Made by a program: the position numbers and the translations under genes. Of a stretch of DNA of 64,000 bases, positions 8,561-16,828 are shown in pieces. The notes under the pieces are model-generated. The model made no database searches. It worked only from the letters and a program-made list of their open reading frames with translations, and was not told where the DNA came from. The DNA is taken from NCBI RefSeq assembly GCF_900205865.1, contig NZ_LT906662.1, positions 1,178,001-1,242,000 on the forward strand. The letters are read 5' to 3'. Position 1 is the first letter of the stretch; each line of letters opens with the position of its first letter. This stretch comes from Thermoanaerobacterium sp. RBIITD (lineage in GTDB: Bacteria > Bacillota > Thermoanaerobacteria > Thermoanaerobacterales > Thermoanaerobacteraceae).

Positions 8561-10450
8561 TAGAAAATTATATAGCGTCAATGTCATATCATATGCATCA
8601 GCCCATTCGACATTTTCTTTATTTTTCATTTTATTATAAGCCATGTCAGATATTAGTCCTTTTTTATGCGCAAGTTCAAACAATTTCCCCTCATTTGCTG
8701 ATATATCATTTTTAAATCCTCCATATGTCAAAAGTATTTCAGATGCCTCTTCTTTATTTATAGGCTTATTAACTATAAATCTCTGAAGATTTGTATAGTT
8801 TTCATCAACAATTTGAGCCTTATCTGGTATAGCATTTCTTATCATATTCGATGTCATATAATAAAATGATATACTTGATGCATTCTCATTAAGCCTATAA
8901 TCATTATTATATCCAGGAACAATAAGACCCCAATGGAGCACAAATTTAAGCCCATCGAAAGCCCAGTTTTTCTCAACCTTATTTTCCACTTTAAATGGTG
9001 TAAGATATGCACCTTGGCTTATAAGTATCGATTGAATTTTCTTTATATCATCCATATTATTCATTATCTCGGTATATGATTTGTTTTTTGCGATTGAGTA
9101 TGCTGCAGCGACACCTGCCGCATCGCCCTCCGCCATACCAATTGGTATCGTCCTTGCAGAACCTGCAGCAAGATGGCTGTATGATGCGGATCTTCCAACT
9201 ACAAGTAGGTTATCAACATTTTTCGGCACGATGCACCTAAATGATATAGCATATTCTATTGGCTTTCCATAAACAAATCCTGTATCATTTGGAGATGTTG
9301 CCTGTACATCAACAGGATATGAGCCTAATGCAATCCTGTCATCAAAATCCCTATTAAAAACCACATCATTTATATCTAATGTGTAATACCCTTTTATGTG
9401 CCTCGTCTCCCTTATATAAGGCTCATCTGCAGTACCGGCAAACGAAGCTTTTTCAAATCCCGGAACTTTTGCCTTAAGGAAGTCTACAACTCTTGGTAGC
9501 TCTGATTTTGCAAGTTCTATTCCATTATTAATGGATTCTTGGTTAAGACCATCAACACCATAGATTAAAAGAGCGTTAATTAAAACAGTTCCATCATCCT
9601 GTTTTCCGAGGTTAAGACCTCTTAACCTTAACATAGGTGTTGACGGCTTGTAATTTTTAGTAATAGTAGCAAAGCCGTTTGCAGAAGTGTCATCTATAAA
9701 TGTCGCAGGTATCTTCTTTTCATCTTTTATAATTTTTACTAAATGATTCCAATCAATTCCCTTCAATTTAAAGATAAGTGTTGATGCTTGTACTCTATTT
9801 TTTATCCCTATATCCTCCGCACCTATTGTATATGGAACACCTGATGCAGCTGCAACATCGGCATCCTGAGTTGCATCGATTATCCTCTTTCCATAGAAAT
9901 TTATATCCTTCCCGTCTTTTCTAACTGTTATGCCTATAATCTTGTTTCCTTCCATTATGGGCTTTTCAAAGATTGTATTAAATAATGTCGTAATATTAGG
10001 CATGTCTAAAAGATTTCTAAAAACCTCTTTTGCCCGCTTCACATCAAAAGAAGTCTTTGAACCTATTCCTTTAAAGAATTCTTCAAATGTCCCTTGTGTT
10101 AAAAGCGTACCTTTTGGGTCTCTACTCATATCAATAGTATTTAGCATCCCGTATGTCATAAGCCCGCCAGGTCCGTCGTGTTTATCAATGATCAGTACTT
10201 TTGCATCGTTTTTTGCAGCAAACCTTGCCGCAGCAACACCCTCCGGTTCAGCACCTACAACTATTACATCGTACTTACCTTTGTCATCTGGAAGATTGAG
10301 CTTTGGGGGTGCTGGAAGTTTTTGCTTTTCTTCCGTTAAAGTAGGCAGTTTTTTATTTCTATGCGTATAAAAATAGCCGCCAATTGCTGTAATGATCGCT
10401 ATAGAAATAATAAACAATGATATCACGATTATCAAATACTTCTTTGGCAA
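8552..10450 (-). CDS. Membrane-anchored FAD-dependent oxidoreductase
   Basis: The 632-residue protein has an N-terminal hydrophobic segment (about residues 5-28) likely to anchor it in the membrane, then a Rossmann FAD-binding motif VIVVGAEPEGVAAARFAAK and the GPGGLMTYGMLN segment typical of the FAD_oxidored family (Pfam PF12831 by recall). In that family the substrate is rarely known. GTVE-like loops and a second FAD contact (LLVVGRSASYSHLAAGS) follow. The C-terminal 130 residues resemble no domain I know. TTG 10450 is chosen as start since GAGGTG lies 6 bases upstream. It has its own terminator and no obvious partner gene. Confidence 0.8.
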   Translation of the reverse strand: MPKKYLIIVISLFIISIAIITAIGGYFYTHRNKKLPTLTEEKQKLPAPPKLNLPDDKGKYDVIVVGAEPEGVAAARFAAKNDAKVLIIDKHDGPGGLMTYGMLNTIDMSRDPKGTLLTQGTFEEFFKGIGSKTSFDVKRAKEVFRNLLDMPNITTLFNTIFEKPIMEGNKIIGITVRKDGKDINFYGKRIIDATQDADVAAASGVPYTIGAEDIGIKNRVQASTLIFKLKGIDWNHLVKIIKDEKKIPATFIDDTSANGFATITKNYKPSTPMLRLRGLNLGKQDDGTVLINALLIYGVDGLNQESINNGIELAKSELPRVVDFLKAKVPGFEKASFAGTADEPYIRETRHIKGYYTLDINDVVFNRDFDDRIALGSYPVDVQATSPNDTGFVYGKPIEYAISFRCIVPKNVDNLLVVGRSASYSHLAAGSARTIPIGMAEGDAAGVAAAYSIAKNKSYTEIMNNMDDIKKIQSILISQGAYLTPFKVENKVEKNWAFDGLKFVLHWGLIVPGYNNDYRLNENASSISFYYMTSNMIRNAIPDKAQIVDENYTNLQRFIVNKPINKEEASEILLTYGGFKNDISANEGKLFELAHKKGLISDMAYNKMKNKENVEWADAYDMTLTLYNFLKK

Positions 10451-10566
10451 AAAACTCACCTCAAACGAATGTTATTTATATTTTGATTATAACATTAAAA
10501 GAGACATTTTTTCTACATGATAATATAAAAGTATGAAATAAAAGTTGGCATATAAATTTCTTCACT

Positions 10567-12351
10567 CTATGCACCTTCATTTAAGAATTTATACTGCGAC
10601 ATATAAAGATTATAATAAAGGCCTCTAAGTCTCATAAGTTCATTATGGGTACCTGTCTCTACAATTCTTCCACCTTCAACCACCATTATCTTGTCGCAGT
10701 CCCTTGTTGTAGATAGTCTGTGAGCAATTACAAAAGAGGTTCTGCCCTTAAGCAATTTACTTATGCCCCTTTGTACAAGCCTCTCTGTCTGTGTATCAAT
10801 ATTTGAGGTCGCTTCATCAAGTATCAATATCCTAGGATTTGCAAGCAGTGCCCTTGCAAAGGATATAAGCTGCCTCTGCCCGACAGATAGCCTTGATCCC
10901 CTTTCATTTACTTCCGTATCATAGCCTTTTTCCATCTTCATAATAAAATCGTGGGCATTTACGGCTTTTGCCGCAGCGATGACTTCCTCATCTGTCGCAT
11001 CAAGTCTGCCATATCTTATATTCTCCTTAATAGTCGCCGAAAACAAAAATGTGTCTTGAAGCATTATACCCATCTGGCTTCTCAATGACTCTAACTCAAC
11101 ATTTTTAACATTTCTCCCGTCTATGAGAACATCACCACTTTTAGAATCATAAAAGCGGCTAATAAGGTTCACAATCGTTGTTTTGCCTGCACCTGTAGGG
11201 CCAACTAGTGCTACAGTTTCACCAGGCTTAACTTTAAAGCTCACATTATCTAAGACAGTTGTCCCATCTTCATAACCAAAAGTCACATTTTTAAACTCCA
11301 CAGTTCCTTTTATTTTCGGCATCTTAACCGCATTATTGATATCTATGATATCAGGCTTAATGTCCATTATCTCAAATATTCTTTCCGCAGATGCAAAGGA
11401 CATTATGAGGCTGTTGTAGAAATTGCTTATATCGAGAATAGGCCTCCAAAACATACCTATATACATAGTAAATGCAATAATTGTACCTATTGTTAAGCCG
11501 TCATTCATCAATTTTGAACTGTACCAATATAAAAGAACTACGCCAAATCCATACGATGTATCCACCATAGGCCAGAATAAGTCGTTAAGCTTTACCGCAT
11601 GTACAAACCCATTCATCATATCTTTTACCAAGCCAAAGAAGGTATCAGATGTCCTCTTTTCATTAGCAAATGCCTGAACGACTTTTATGCCTGAAAAGTC
11701 TTCATGTGTATAGGCATTAAATGTCGAACGCTTCCTTCTAAAATTCTGCCATCTTCTCCTGGAAAATGTTTCTATTGAAAAAAGTCCTATAACAAGTATC
11801 GGCAGCAACGTTATTGAAGCTAGTGCCAGTTTAGTATTTAAATAAAACATCATCAATCCAACACAGATTACTGTTAAAAGCTGTGGGATAAAATTCGTTA
11901 CACTATTGTTAAATAAATCTTGAAGAGAATTGACATCGCCAATTACCCTCGCCAAAATCTTGCCAACAGGCCTGCTGTCGAAAAAAGAAAATGAAAGCTT
12001 TTGGATGTGGCTGTAAAGTTCATGCCTTATCCTTACCAATATATCATTCGTCACAGAAGCCATCTTGACTATTCTTGTCTTAGATGCCAGCATCGAAAGA
12101 AAATTTATCGAAACCATAAACGCACCAATAAGTAAAAGTCCTTTTATATCATTGTTTTTAACATTTTTGTCGATAGCTATCTTTAAAAGAAGCGGATTTA
12201 TAAGATTGACAAACATCTCAAAGATTAAAAGCAATATTACTAAAAATACTTTTAATTTATATTTTTTTAGATAGCTAAACAACCTTTCGATGATGACAAT
12301 ATTCGACATCCGTCTTAAATCTTCATCTTGTTTTACTGTATTTTTCGCCAT
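10567..12351 (-). CDS. ABC exporter subunit with canonical catalytic glutamate (heterodimer half B)
   Basis: The 594-residue fused permease-ATPase has six membrane segments in the first 320 residues, then an ATPase with Walker A GPTGAGKTT, signature LSVGQRQL, and Walker B ILILDEATSNID retaining the catalytic glutamate. The gene starts 30 bases after its partner ends, with GGAGGAGT before ATG. The partner has DDATS, so the two would form an asymmetric heterodimer like BmrCD of Bacillus subtilis or TM287/288, which export drugs. The signature is LSVGQ rather than LSGGQ. Multidrug export is inferred from family and from the attenuator-like leader. Confidence 0.88.
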   Translation of the reverse strand: MAKNTVKQDEDLRRMSNIVIIERLFSYLKKYKLKVFLVILLLIFEMFVNLINPLLLKIAIDKNVKNNDIKGLLLIGAFMVSINFLSMLASKTRIVKMASVTNDILVRIRHELYSHIQKLSFSFFDSRPVGKILARVIGDVNSLQDLFNNSVTNFIPQLLTVICVGLMMFYLNTKLALASITLLPILVIGLFSIETFSRRRWQNFRRKRSTFNAYTHEDFSGIKVVQAFANEKRTSDTFFGLVKDMMNGFVHAVKLNDLFWPMVDTSYGFGVVLLYWYSSKLMNDGLTIGTIIAFTMYIGMFWRPILDISNFYNSLIMSFASAERIFEIMDIKPDIIDINNAVKMPKIKGTVEFKNVTFGYEDGTTVLDNVSFKVKPGETVALVGPTGAGKTTIVNLISRFYDSKSGDVLIDGRNVKNVELESLRSQMGIMLQDTFLFSATIKENIRYGRLDATDEEVIAAAKAVNAHDFIMKMEKGYDTEVNERGSRLSVGQRQLISFARALLANPRILILDEATSNIDTQTERLVQRGISKLLKGRTSFVIAHRLSTTRDCDKIMVVEGGRIVETGTHNELMRLRGLYYNLYMSQYKFLNEGA

Positions 12352-12381
12352 TTATTACTCCTCCCTCAAATCAAATGTCTA

Positions 12382-14136
12382 TCATTCAACAGTGCACATA
12401 TCATATGATTCATCATCTAAATCAGAGAAATCTTTAAATTGTTCACAGTATATTTCGTAATATTTCCCTTTTTTCGCTAATAGTTCCTCATGTGTACCTC
12501 TTTCGACAATTCGTCCATCTTCCATGTAGATTATCATATCTGAATTCTTCACAGCCGATATTCTGTGAGCAATTATGAATGTCGTTGCATCTTTGTGCCT
12601 CTCATTTAGGTTTTTCAAAAGTCGGTATTCGGTATCCATATCAAGTGCAGATGTAGCATCATCGAGTATCAGTATTTTCGCATCCCTTATAAGTGCCCTT
12701 GCAATTGATATCCTCTGCTTTTGACCGCCTGATAATCCGATACCCCTTTCGCCAATCACTGTATCGTATTTATCATCAAGTTCCTCTATGAAATCATCTA
12801 CACATGCGAGTTTACATGCATCAACGATTTCATCCATTGTTGCATCAGGCTTTCCAAACTTTATGTTTTCTTCAATGCTGGCTGAAAATAAGAATGTGTC
12901 CTGCTGGACAACCGCCATTTGGCTTCTTAAATCTTCAAGGTTTATCTCTCTTACATCATGTCCATCAATATATATTGCACCGTCTAAAACGTCATAGTAT
13001 CTTCCAATCAAATTGATGATAGATGATTTTCCTGATCCTGTTGTACCCATTATTGCGACTGTCTTTCCTGCGTCTACCTTTAGATTAATATCTTTAAGCA
13101 CTAATTCGTCATTGTATCTAAATGACACATTTCTAAACTCTATATCACCTTTTAGATTATCTAGCCTTACCGAATTCGCACTATCTCTAATCTCTGGCAC
13201 CACGTCCATGATTTTCATAATCTTTTTTGCCGATGCATCTGACTGTGCTATTAAATTTGTCAAAAATCCCAGCATTCTCATTGGCCATATCAGCATGTAT
13301 ATATAACCGCTAAAGGCTACTAATTCTCCAATAGACAATGTAGAGTGTATTACAAGTACTCCGCCTAATACTACTAATATAACGATTGAGAGATTCGTGA
13401 GAAAATCAATCGGCGGAAAATACCTTGATACTATTCTGTTTTGTTCCATGCTTAACTCAAAATTCTCGTTATTTAAATTTAAAAACTTCATTATCTCATA
13501 TTTTTCCCTTGCAAAAGCTTTTACAAGCCTTACACCTGCTATATTTTCCTGTGCCGCCGTATTCATTAGCACCCCTTGGTCACTGAGTTTTCCATAGGAT
13601 ATGCCTATTTTTTTCTCAAACTGTAGTGCAAGATAACCAATTAGTGGCATACCAGCAAGGCAAACAAATGTCAGCTTCCAGTTTATAAGGAACAAGATTA
13701 CAGATGCTGTAACAAAATAAATCATGTTTTCGATAAATAGCCTTATTCCAAATGAGACGCTTCTCCATATATTGTCAACATCCTCACCTATTCTCGACAT
13801 AAGCTCACCTGTATTCATGCTGTCAAAGTAACTAAAAGGAAGACTTTGTATGTGGTCGAAAAGGTCCTTCTTTATATCTATGCTTATCTTTGCTGAAAGT
13901 ACATCAAATATATACTCCTTCACATACCCAAGCACAGCCCTTAAAACCGTAATTGCAATAAATCCCCACAGTATAGGCCATAATAAGCTTTTATTTCCGC
14001 CTATAAATACTTTATCAGTTATAAGCTCCTGAAGATATGGATTAAACATATCAAGAGCAATTGCAAGTATCATCGCAATAGTTGGTATTATAACGTGCCA
14101 CTTGTACCTTAAAACATATTTTAAAACTCTGCTCAA
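12382..14136 (-). CDS. ABC exporter subunit with degenerate Walker B (heterodimer half A)
   Basis: A fused permease-ATPase of 584 residues. The start is TTG 14136, preceded by a six-G Shine-Dalgarno at 14142-14147; an ATG reading from 14250 would run through the terminator hairpin and is rejected. Walker A is GTTGSGKSS, the signature is canonical LSGGQKQR, and Walker B ends ILILDDATSALD, with aspartate in place of the catalytic glutamate. That marks this subunit as carrying the degenerate ATP site of a heterodimeric type IV exporter. It is first in the operon, behind the leader at 14137-14460, as bmrC is behind bmrB. Confidence 0.88.
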   Translation of the reverse strand: MSRVLKYVLRYKWHVIIPTIAMILAIALDMFNPYLQELITDKVFIGGNKSLLWPILWGFIAITVLRAVLGYVKEYIFDVLSAKISIDIKKDLFDHIQSLPFSYFDSMNTGELMSRIGEDVDNIWRSVSFGIRLFIENMIYFVTASVILFLINWKLTFVCLAGMPLIGYLALQFEKKIGISYGKLSDQGVLMNTAAQENIAGVRLVKAFAREKYEIMKFLNLNNENFELSMEQNRIVSRYFPPIDFLTNLSIVILVVLGGVLVIHSTLSIGELVAFSGYIYMLIWPMRMLGFLTNLIAQSDASAKKIMKIMDVVPEIRDSANSVRLDNLKGDIEFRNVSFRYNDELVLKDINLKVDAGKTVAIMGTTGSGKSSIINLIGRYYDVLDGAIYIDGHDVREINLEDLRSQMAVVQQDTFLFSASIEENIKFGKPDATMDEIVDACKLACVDDFIEELDDKYDTVIGERGIGLSGGQKQRISIARALIRDAKILILDDATSALDMDTEYRLLKNLNERHKDATTFIIAHRISAVKNSDMIIYMEDGRIVERGTHEELLAKKGKYYEIYCEQFKDFSDLDDESYDMCTVE

Positions 14137-14149
14137 AAATATCCCCCCT

Positions 14150-14193
14150 AAGAAAATAAAGACTGTACAAGAACATAGTCTTATACAGTCTTT
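14150..14193 (-). terminator. Leader terminator of the ABC exporter operon
   Basis: Perfect 10-base inverted repeat AAAGACTGTA (14158-14167) / TACAGTCTTT (14184-14193) with a 16-base loop. It is followed on the minus strand by TTTATTTTCTT. It ends just before the six-G Shine-Dalgarno of the exporter gene, so it would stop transcription before the coding region. Confidence 0.75.
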
Positions 14194-14373
14194 TTTAAGC
14201 AAACTTTGATACACAATAATTATATGTGCAATTATTGCGTATAAAGGCAAAGATCGTGTTGGACTGTGTTCTTAAACAATTTAAAGTACAGCAAACAAAG
14301 CCAATAAATTACCATAAATTTACGGCTTCAAATTAAAATGCCATACTTATCACGCCATTTTCAGTTTAATGGC

Positions 14374-14400
14374 TTATTTAAGAACACCCTTAATCATCAC
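14374..14400 (-). CDS. Leader peptide MMIKGVLK of the ABC exporter attenuator
   Basis: The ORF is GTG ATG ATT AAG GGT GTT CTT AAA TAA, with AAAGGAAAG (14404-14412) six bases before the GTG; a start at the ATG one codon later is equally possible. It lies about 24 bases from the predicted transcription start. Its last codons (GTT CTT AAA) form the pairing segment that would be covered by a ribosome stalled there. It resembles leader peptides that sense ribosome-targeting antibiotics. It is too short for family comparison. Confidence 0.55.
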   Translation of the reverse strand: MMIKGVLK

Positions 14401-14430
14401 AATCTTTCCTTTCAAAGAGAAACTACAGAT

Positions 14431-14460
14431 ATTATACCATTCAGGACAAAACAATTGCAA
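14431..14460 (-). promoter_or_regulatory. Promoter of the ABC exporter leader
   Basis: The -35 box is TTGCAA (14455-14460) and the -10 box is a consensus TATAAT (14431-14436), 18 bases apart on the minus strand. Predicted transcription start is near 14424. Confidence 0.65.
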
Positions 14461-14490
14461 CAAATTTTAGCAAAAAAATCCTTAAAATGA

Positions 14491-14724
14491 TCAGCTTTCT
14501 TTGTATTCAAAAACTGGAACTTCGATTGTCTTTACAGGCTTTTTCTCATAAAAATACTCATCAAGTTTTAGTGATGTATCTGCATCAAAATACCTTTCAC
14601 CACATTCTACACATTCCAATACTGGTACATGCTCGATAACAATAAGCTTATCATTTACCCATTTTTCTATTCTCGTCTCTTTCTTTTCCAATTTACCACC
14701 ACATTTAAAGCACCTGTCATTCAT
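14491..14724 (-). CDS. YgiT/MqsA-type zinc-finger antitoxin
   Basis: The product is 77 residues long when started at ATG 14724, which has a near-perfect AAAGGAGGT site inside the end of the toxin gene. Two CxxC pairs (CFKCGG at the N-terminus and CVECGE near residue 46) form the zinc finger of the YgiT-type family. The helix-turn-helix DNA-binding domain of full MqsA is absent. It overlaps the upstream DUF4258 gene by 8 bases, the usual toxin-first order of MqsR/MqsA-like and DUF4258/YgiT pairs. With the toxin apparently frameshifted, the antitoxin may be a relic. Confidence 0.8.
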   Translation of the reverse strand: MNDRCFKCGGKLEKKETRIEKWVNDKLIVIEHVPVLECVECGERYFDADTSLKLDEYFYEKKPVKTIEVPVFEYKES

Positions 14725-15041
14725 GATATTTACCTCCTTTTGTTCTTTCATTAATCCATTTTGGTGGTTCCGGAATATACGAAGTTATTATAACCAAACT
14801 CTTATTTTGAAAACCGCAAACCGTATGTACATATTTATCATCTTTCTTTCCTAATATAAGACAGCTATGGCCTCTTGGATCATCAGGATAATCCTCTAAG
14901 ATTTCTCCATTTAATATAGAAGTTAAAACATCAACAATCCTTAAGTTTCGCTCAAGTAGTTTGTCTAAAGCATGTTCACTCAATAACCATTGACCCTTTT
15001 AATATAAACTTCTTAATATTTTTTATATCAAAATCACTCAT
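14717..15041 (-). pseudogene. DUF4258-family toxin gene with a frameshift near its start
   Basis: From ATG 15041 (site AGGGTGA) the reading frame gives 21 residues, MSDFDIKNIKKFILKGSMVIE, then TGA at 14976-14978. In the next frame the family-typical SEHALDKLLERN continues for about 88 residues to 14717 with DDPRGHSCLILG and VIITSYIPEPPKW. A single extra G near 14981-14984 explains the break: removing it joins GSMVI directly to SEHALDK, as in intact members. The downstream frame could begin only at a TTG at 14983 with poor site spacing, giving a protein lacking the first strand. Members are predicted RNases, MqsR/RelE-like. A sequencing error is the alternative. Confidence 0.7.
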
Positions 15042-15127
15042 CTATAAATCACCCTATATTAAATTATATCACATCAATCCACTATATTCTGTTATTTTTT
15101 ACCGCCTACAAAAATTATATGCTAAAG

Positions 15128-15156
15128 GTAAAAATAAAGCTCCGTATAACCGGAGC
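15128..15156 (-). terminator. Terminator of the fru operon
   Basis: GCTCCG (15139-15144) / CGGAGC (15151-15156) hairpin, followed on the minus strand by TTTATTTTTACC, 7 bases after the fruA-remnant stop. Confidence 0.85.
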
Positions 15157-15162
15157 GATATA

Positions 15163-15890
15163 TCAAGATATTTTCTTTTTCAAAAGCCCTATCATCAAAG
15201 CTGTCACAACCATGCCAACAAGTATTGCCACGATGTACAAAAGCGGATTTGATACAGCGATTGGTATTACGAATATCCCGCCGTGGGGTGCTCTAAGTTC
15301 AATGTGGAATAACATTGAAAGTGCACCTGTAACAGCTGAGCCTACCATAATTGATGGTATTACCCTAAAAGGATCAGCTGCTGCAAATGGTATTGCTCCT
15401 TCTGTAATAAATGATGCACCAAGCACCCAAGCAGCCTTGCCAGCTTCTACTTCTTCCTTAGTAAATCTGTTTTTGAACAATACTGTTGCAAGAGCAAGTC
15501 CAAGCGGTGGAGTCATTCCCGCTGCCATTGCCGCTGCTTAGCCAAAATTTTTAGATGTAGATTGTCTGAATTCTCAGGTGCCGCAATCAGGAAAAACAGG
15601 TGTGCCGGTTTTCCATCCATCGAATCGTAGTCTATCCCCTCCTTTGATTTTCCAAATACTAATGCTGCTCTTTTTACAAGGCTGCTTTTCCCATGTGGAA
15701 TAGCTATGCCCATGCCAATTCCTGTCGTATATTCTTCTTCTCTTTTTAACACAACATCCAAAAATTTATCAGAATCTGTAACTATACCCTTCGACACTAA
15801 TAGATTTATCAGCTCCTTTAAAACAGATAGCTTATCCTTTGACTTAAGGTCGAATATCATCATATCTTTATCAAGTATTTTTTCTATCAT
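15163..15890 (-). pseudogene. fruA: Fructose PTS permease gene fruA with an internal deletion
   Basis: The 5' part (15513-15890) encodes residues 1-117 of a fructose EIIA domain, with the phosphorylatable histidine H66 in GIAIPHGKS, then a nonsense tail KQRQWQRE. The 3' part (15163 to about 15537) encodes the last ~125 residues of the fructose EIIC membrane domain ([32 protein letters not shown]). The EIIA end, whole EIIB and first two thirds of EIIC are missing, roughly 1.1 kb compared with a normal ~620-residue EIIABC. The two parts meet near 15533-15542 in different frames. The product cannot take up fructose; assembly collapse is possible. Confidence 0.85.
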
Positions 15891-15892
15891 AT

Positions 15893-16828
15893 TTATCTCC
15901 TTTCAATTATTTCAATCTCAATTTTATCCTTTAATTCATATACATCATTTAATGTACAAGCTTTTGTGCCTTCCCTCATTACAACTGACGTAGATGCAGC
16001 AGCTGCAAATCTTATTGTCTCTTCGATAGAAAGCCCATTGTATATGCCATGGGCAAATCCTGCAACATATGCATCGCCAGCGCCAACTGTACCTTTCACA
16101 TCGACTTTTATAGGCTTTACAAAATATATCTTCTCGTCTGTCAAAACAAGGCTGCCTTTGCCACCCATTGATACAGCAACTATTGAAACACCATTTTCAA
16201 TAATCTTCATGCCTTCTTCAATTATTTCATCTTTTCTTTCAAGTTTTTTTCCTGCAATTTGTGAAAGCTCATGTACGTTAGGCTTTATCATGTAAGGTTT
16301 TGCCTCAATGCCGTATTTCAAAGCATCTCCATCAGCATCCAGTATAACTTTTATGCCTTTTTTCTTGATTTTTTCAATAACATATCCGTAAAACCTTTTG
16401 TCGACACTTGGTGGTAAACTACCAGACAAAACAATCACATTTGAGAAATCGACATGCTCATTTATGCTCGAAATTAACTTCTCAACTTCATCATCTGAAA
16501 CGTAAGGCCCAGCTTCATTTATATCTGTATACGTGTGAAATTTTTCATCGATTATCTTTATATTTATCCTTATATCGCTTTTGATTTGAACAAAGTCAGA
16601 TTTAATGCCTAATTTATTGAGGACATCTTCGATGTACTTGCCGTTTGGTCCCATAAAGCCAAGACACACCACATCATTCCCTAAGTTTTTAAGGTTTTTA
16701 GCGACATTTATGCCTTTCCCACCAGCATCAATCATAGCTCTTGATACTCTATTTACAGCACCTACTTTAAATTCATCAATTATCAATGTCTTGTCTATCG
16801 CCGGATTCAGTGTTACTGTCGTTATCAT
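15893..16828 (-). CDS. fruK: 1-Phosphofructokinase
   Basis: The 311-residue PfkB-family sugar kinase begins MITTVTLNPAIDKT, typical of FruK, and carries the C-terminal catalytic motif GTVGAGDAYVAGFAHG. It phosphorylates fructose 1-phosphate, the product of fructose PTS transport, to fructose 1,6-bisphosphate. The start ATG lies 53 bases inside the 3' end of fruR with AAGGATG upstream; the fruA ATG lies within a few bases of its stop. The gene itself is intact although the partner permease is broken. Tagatose-6-phosphate kinase is a related alternative; the PTS neighbour favours FruK. Confidence 0.92.
   Translation of the reverse strand: MITTVTLNPAIDKTLIIDEFKVGAVNRVSRAMIDAGGKGINVAKNLKNLGNDVVCLGFMGPNGKYIEDVLNKLGIKSDFVQIKSDIRINIKIIDEKFHTYTDINEAGPYVSDDEVEKLISSINEHVDFSNVIVLSGSLPPSVDKRFYGYVIEKIKKKGIKVILDADGDALKYGIEAKPYMIKPNVHELSQIAGKKLERKDEIIEEGMKIIENGVSIVAVSMGGKGSLVLTDEKIYFVKPIKVDVKGTVGAGDAYVAGFAHGIYNGLSIEETIRFAAAASTSVVMREGTKACTLNDVYELKDKIEIEIIERR

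Larger units (their letters stand above)
14137..14460 (-). promoter_or_regulatory. Attenuator-type leader of the ABC exporter operon
   Basis: Reading the minus strand, a promoter (14431-14460) is followed by a translated 8-codon ORF (14374-14400), two local hairpins (GCCATT/AATGGC at 14354-14373; AAGCC/GGCTT at about 14298-14327), and a terminator (14150-14193) before the exporter start. Segment 1 (14377-14387, in the leader ORF) is perfectly complementary over 11 bases to segment 2 (14266-14276). Segment 2 shifted slightly (14262-14273) pairs 11 of 12 bases with segment 3 (14169-14180), which lies in the terminator loop. The 1:2 and 2:3 pairings exclude each other, and 2:3 would disturb the terminator, the layout of ribosome-mediated attenuation. 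Confidence 0.7.

Noticed and set aside
14137-14250. N-terminal extension of 38 residues on the first ABC subunit
   Set aside because: It would translate through the terminator hairpin and lacks a ribosome site, whereas TTG 14136 has six G at ideal spacing and gives a normal exporter N-terminus.
16776-16828. 53-base overlap of fruR and fruK as a sign of frameshift
   Set aside because: Both proteins are complete with family-typical ends and starts; the extra acidic tail of FruR is simply read through the fruK start region.
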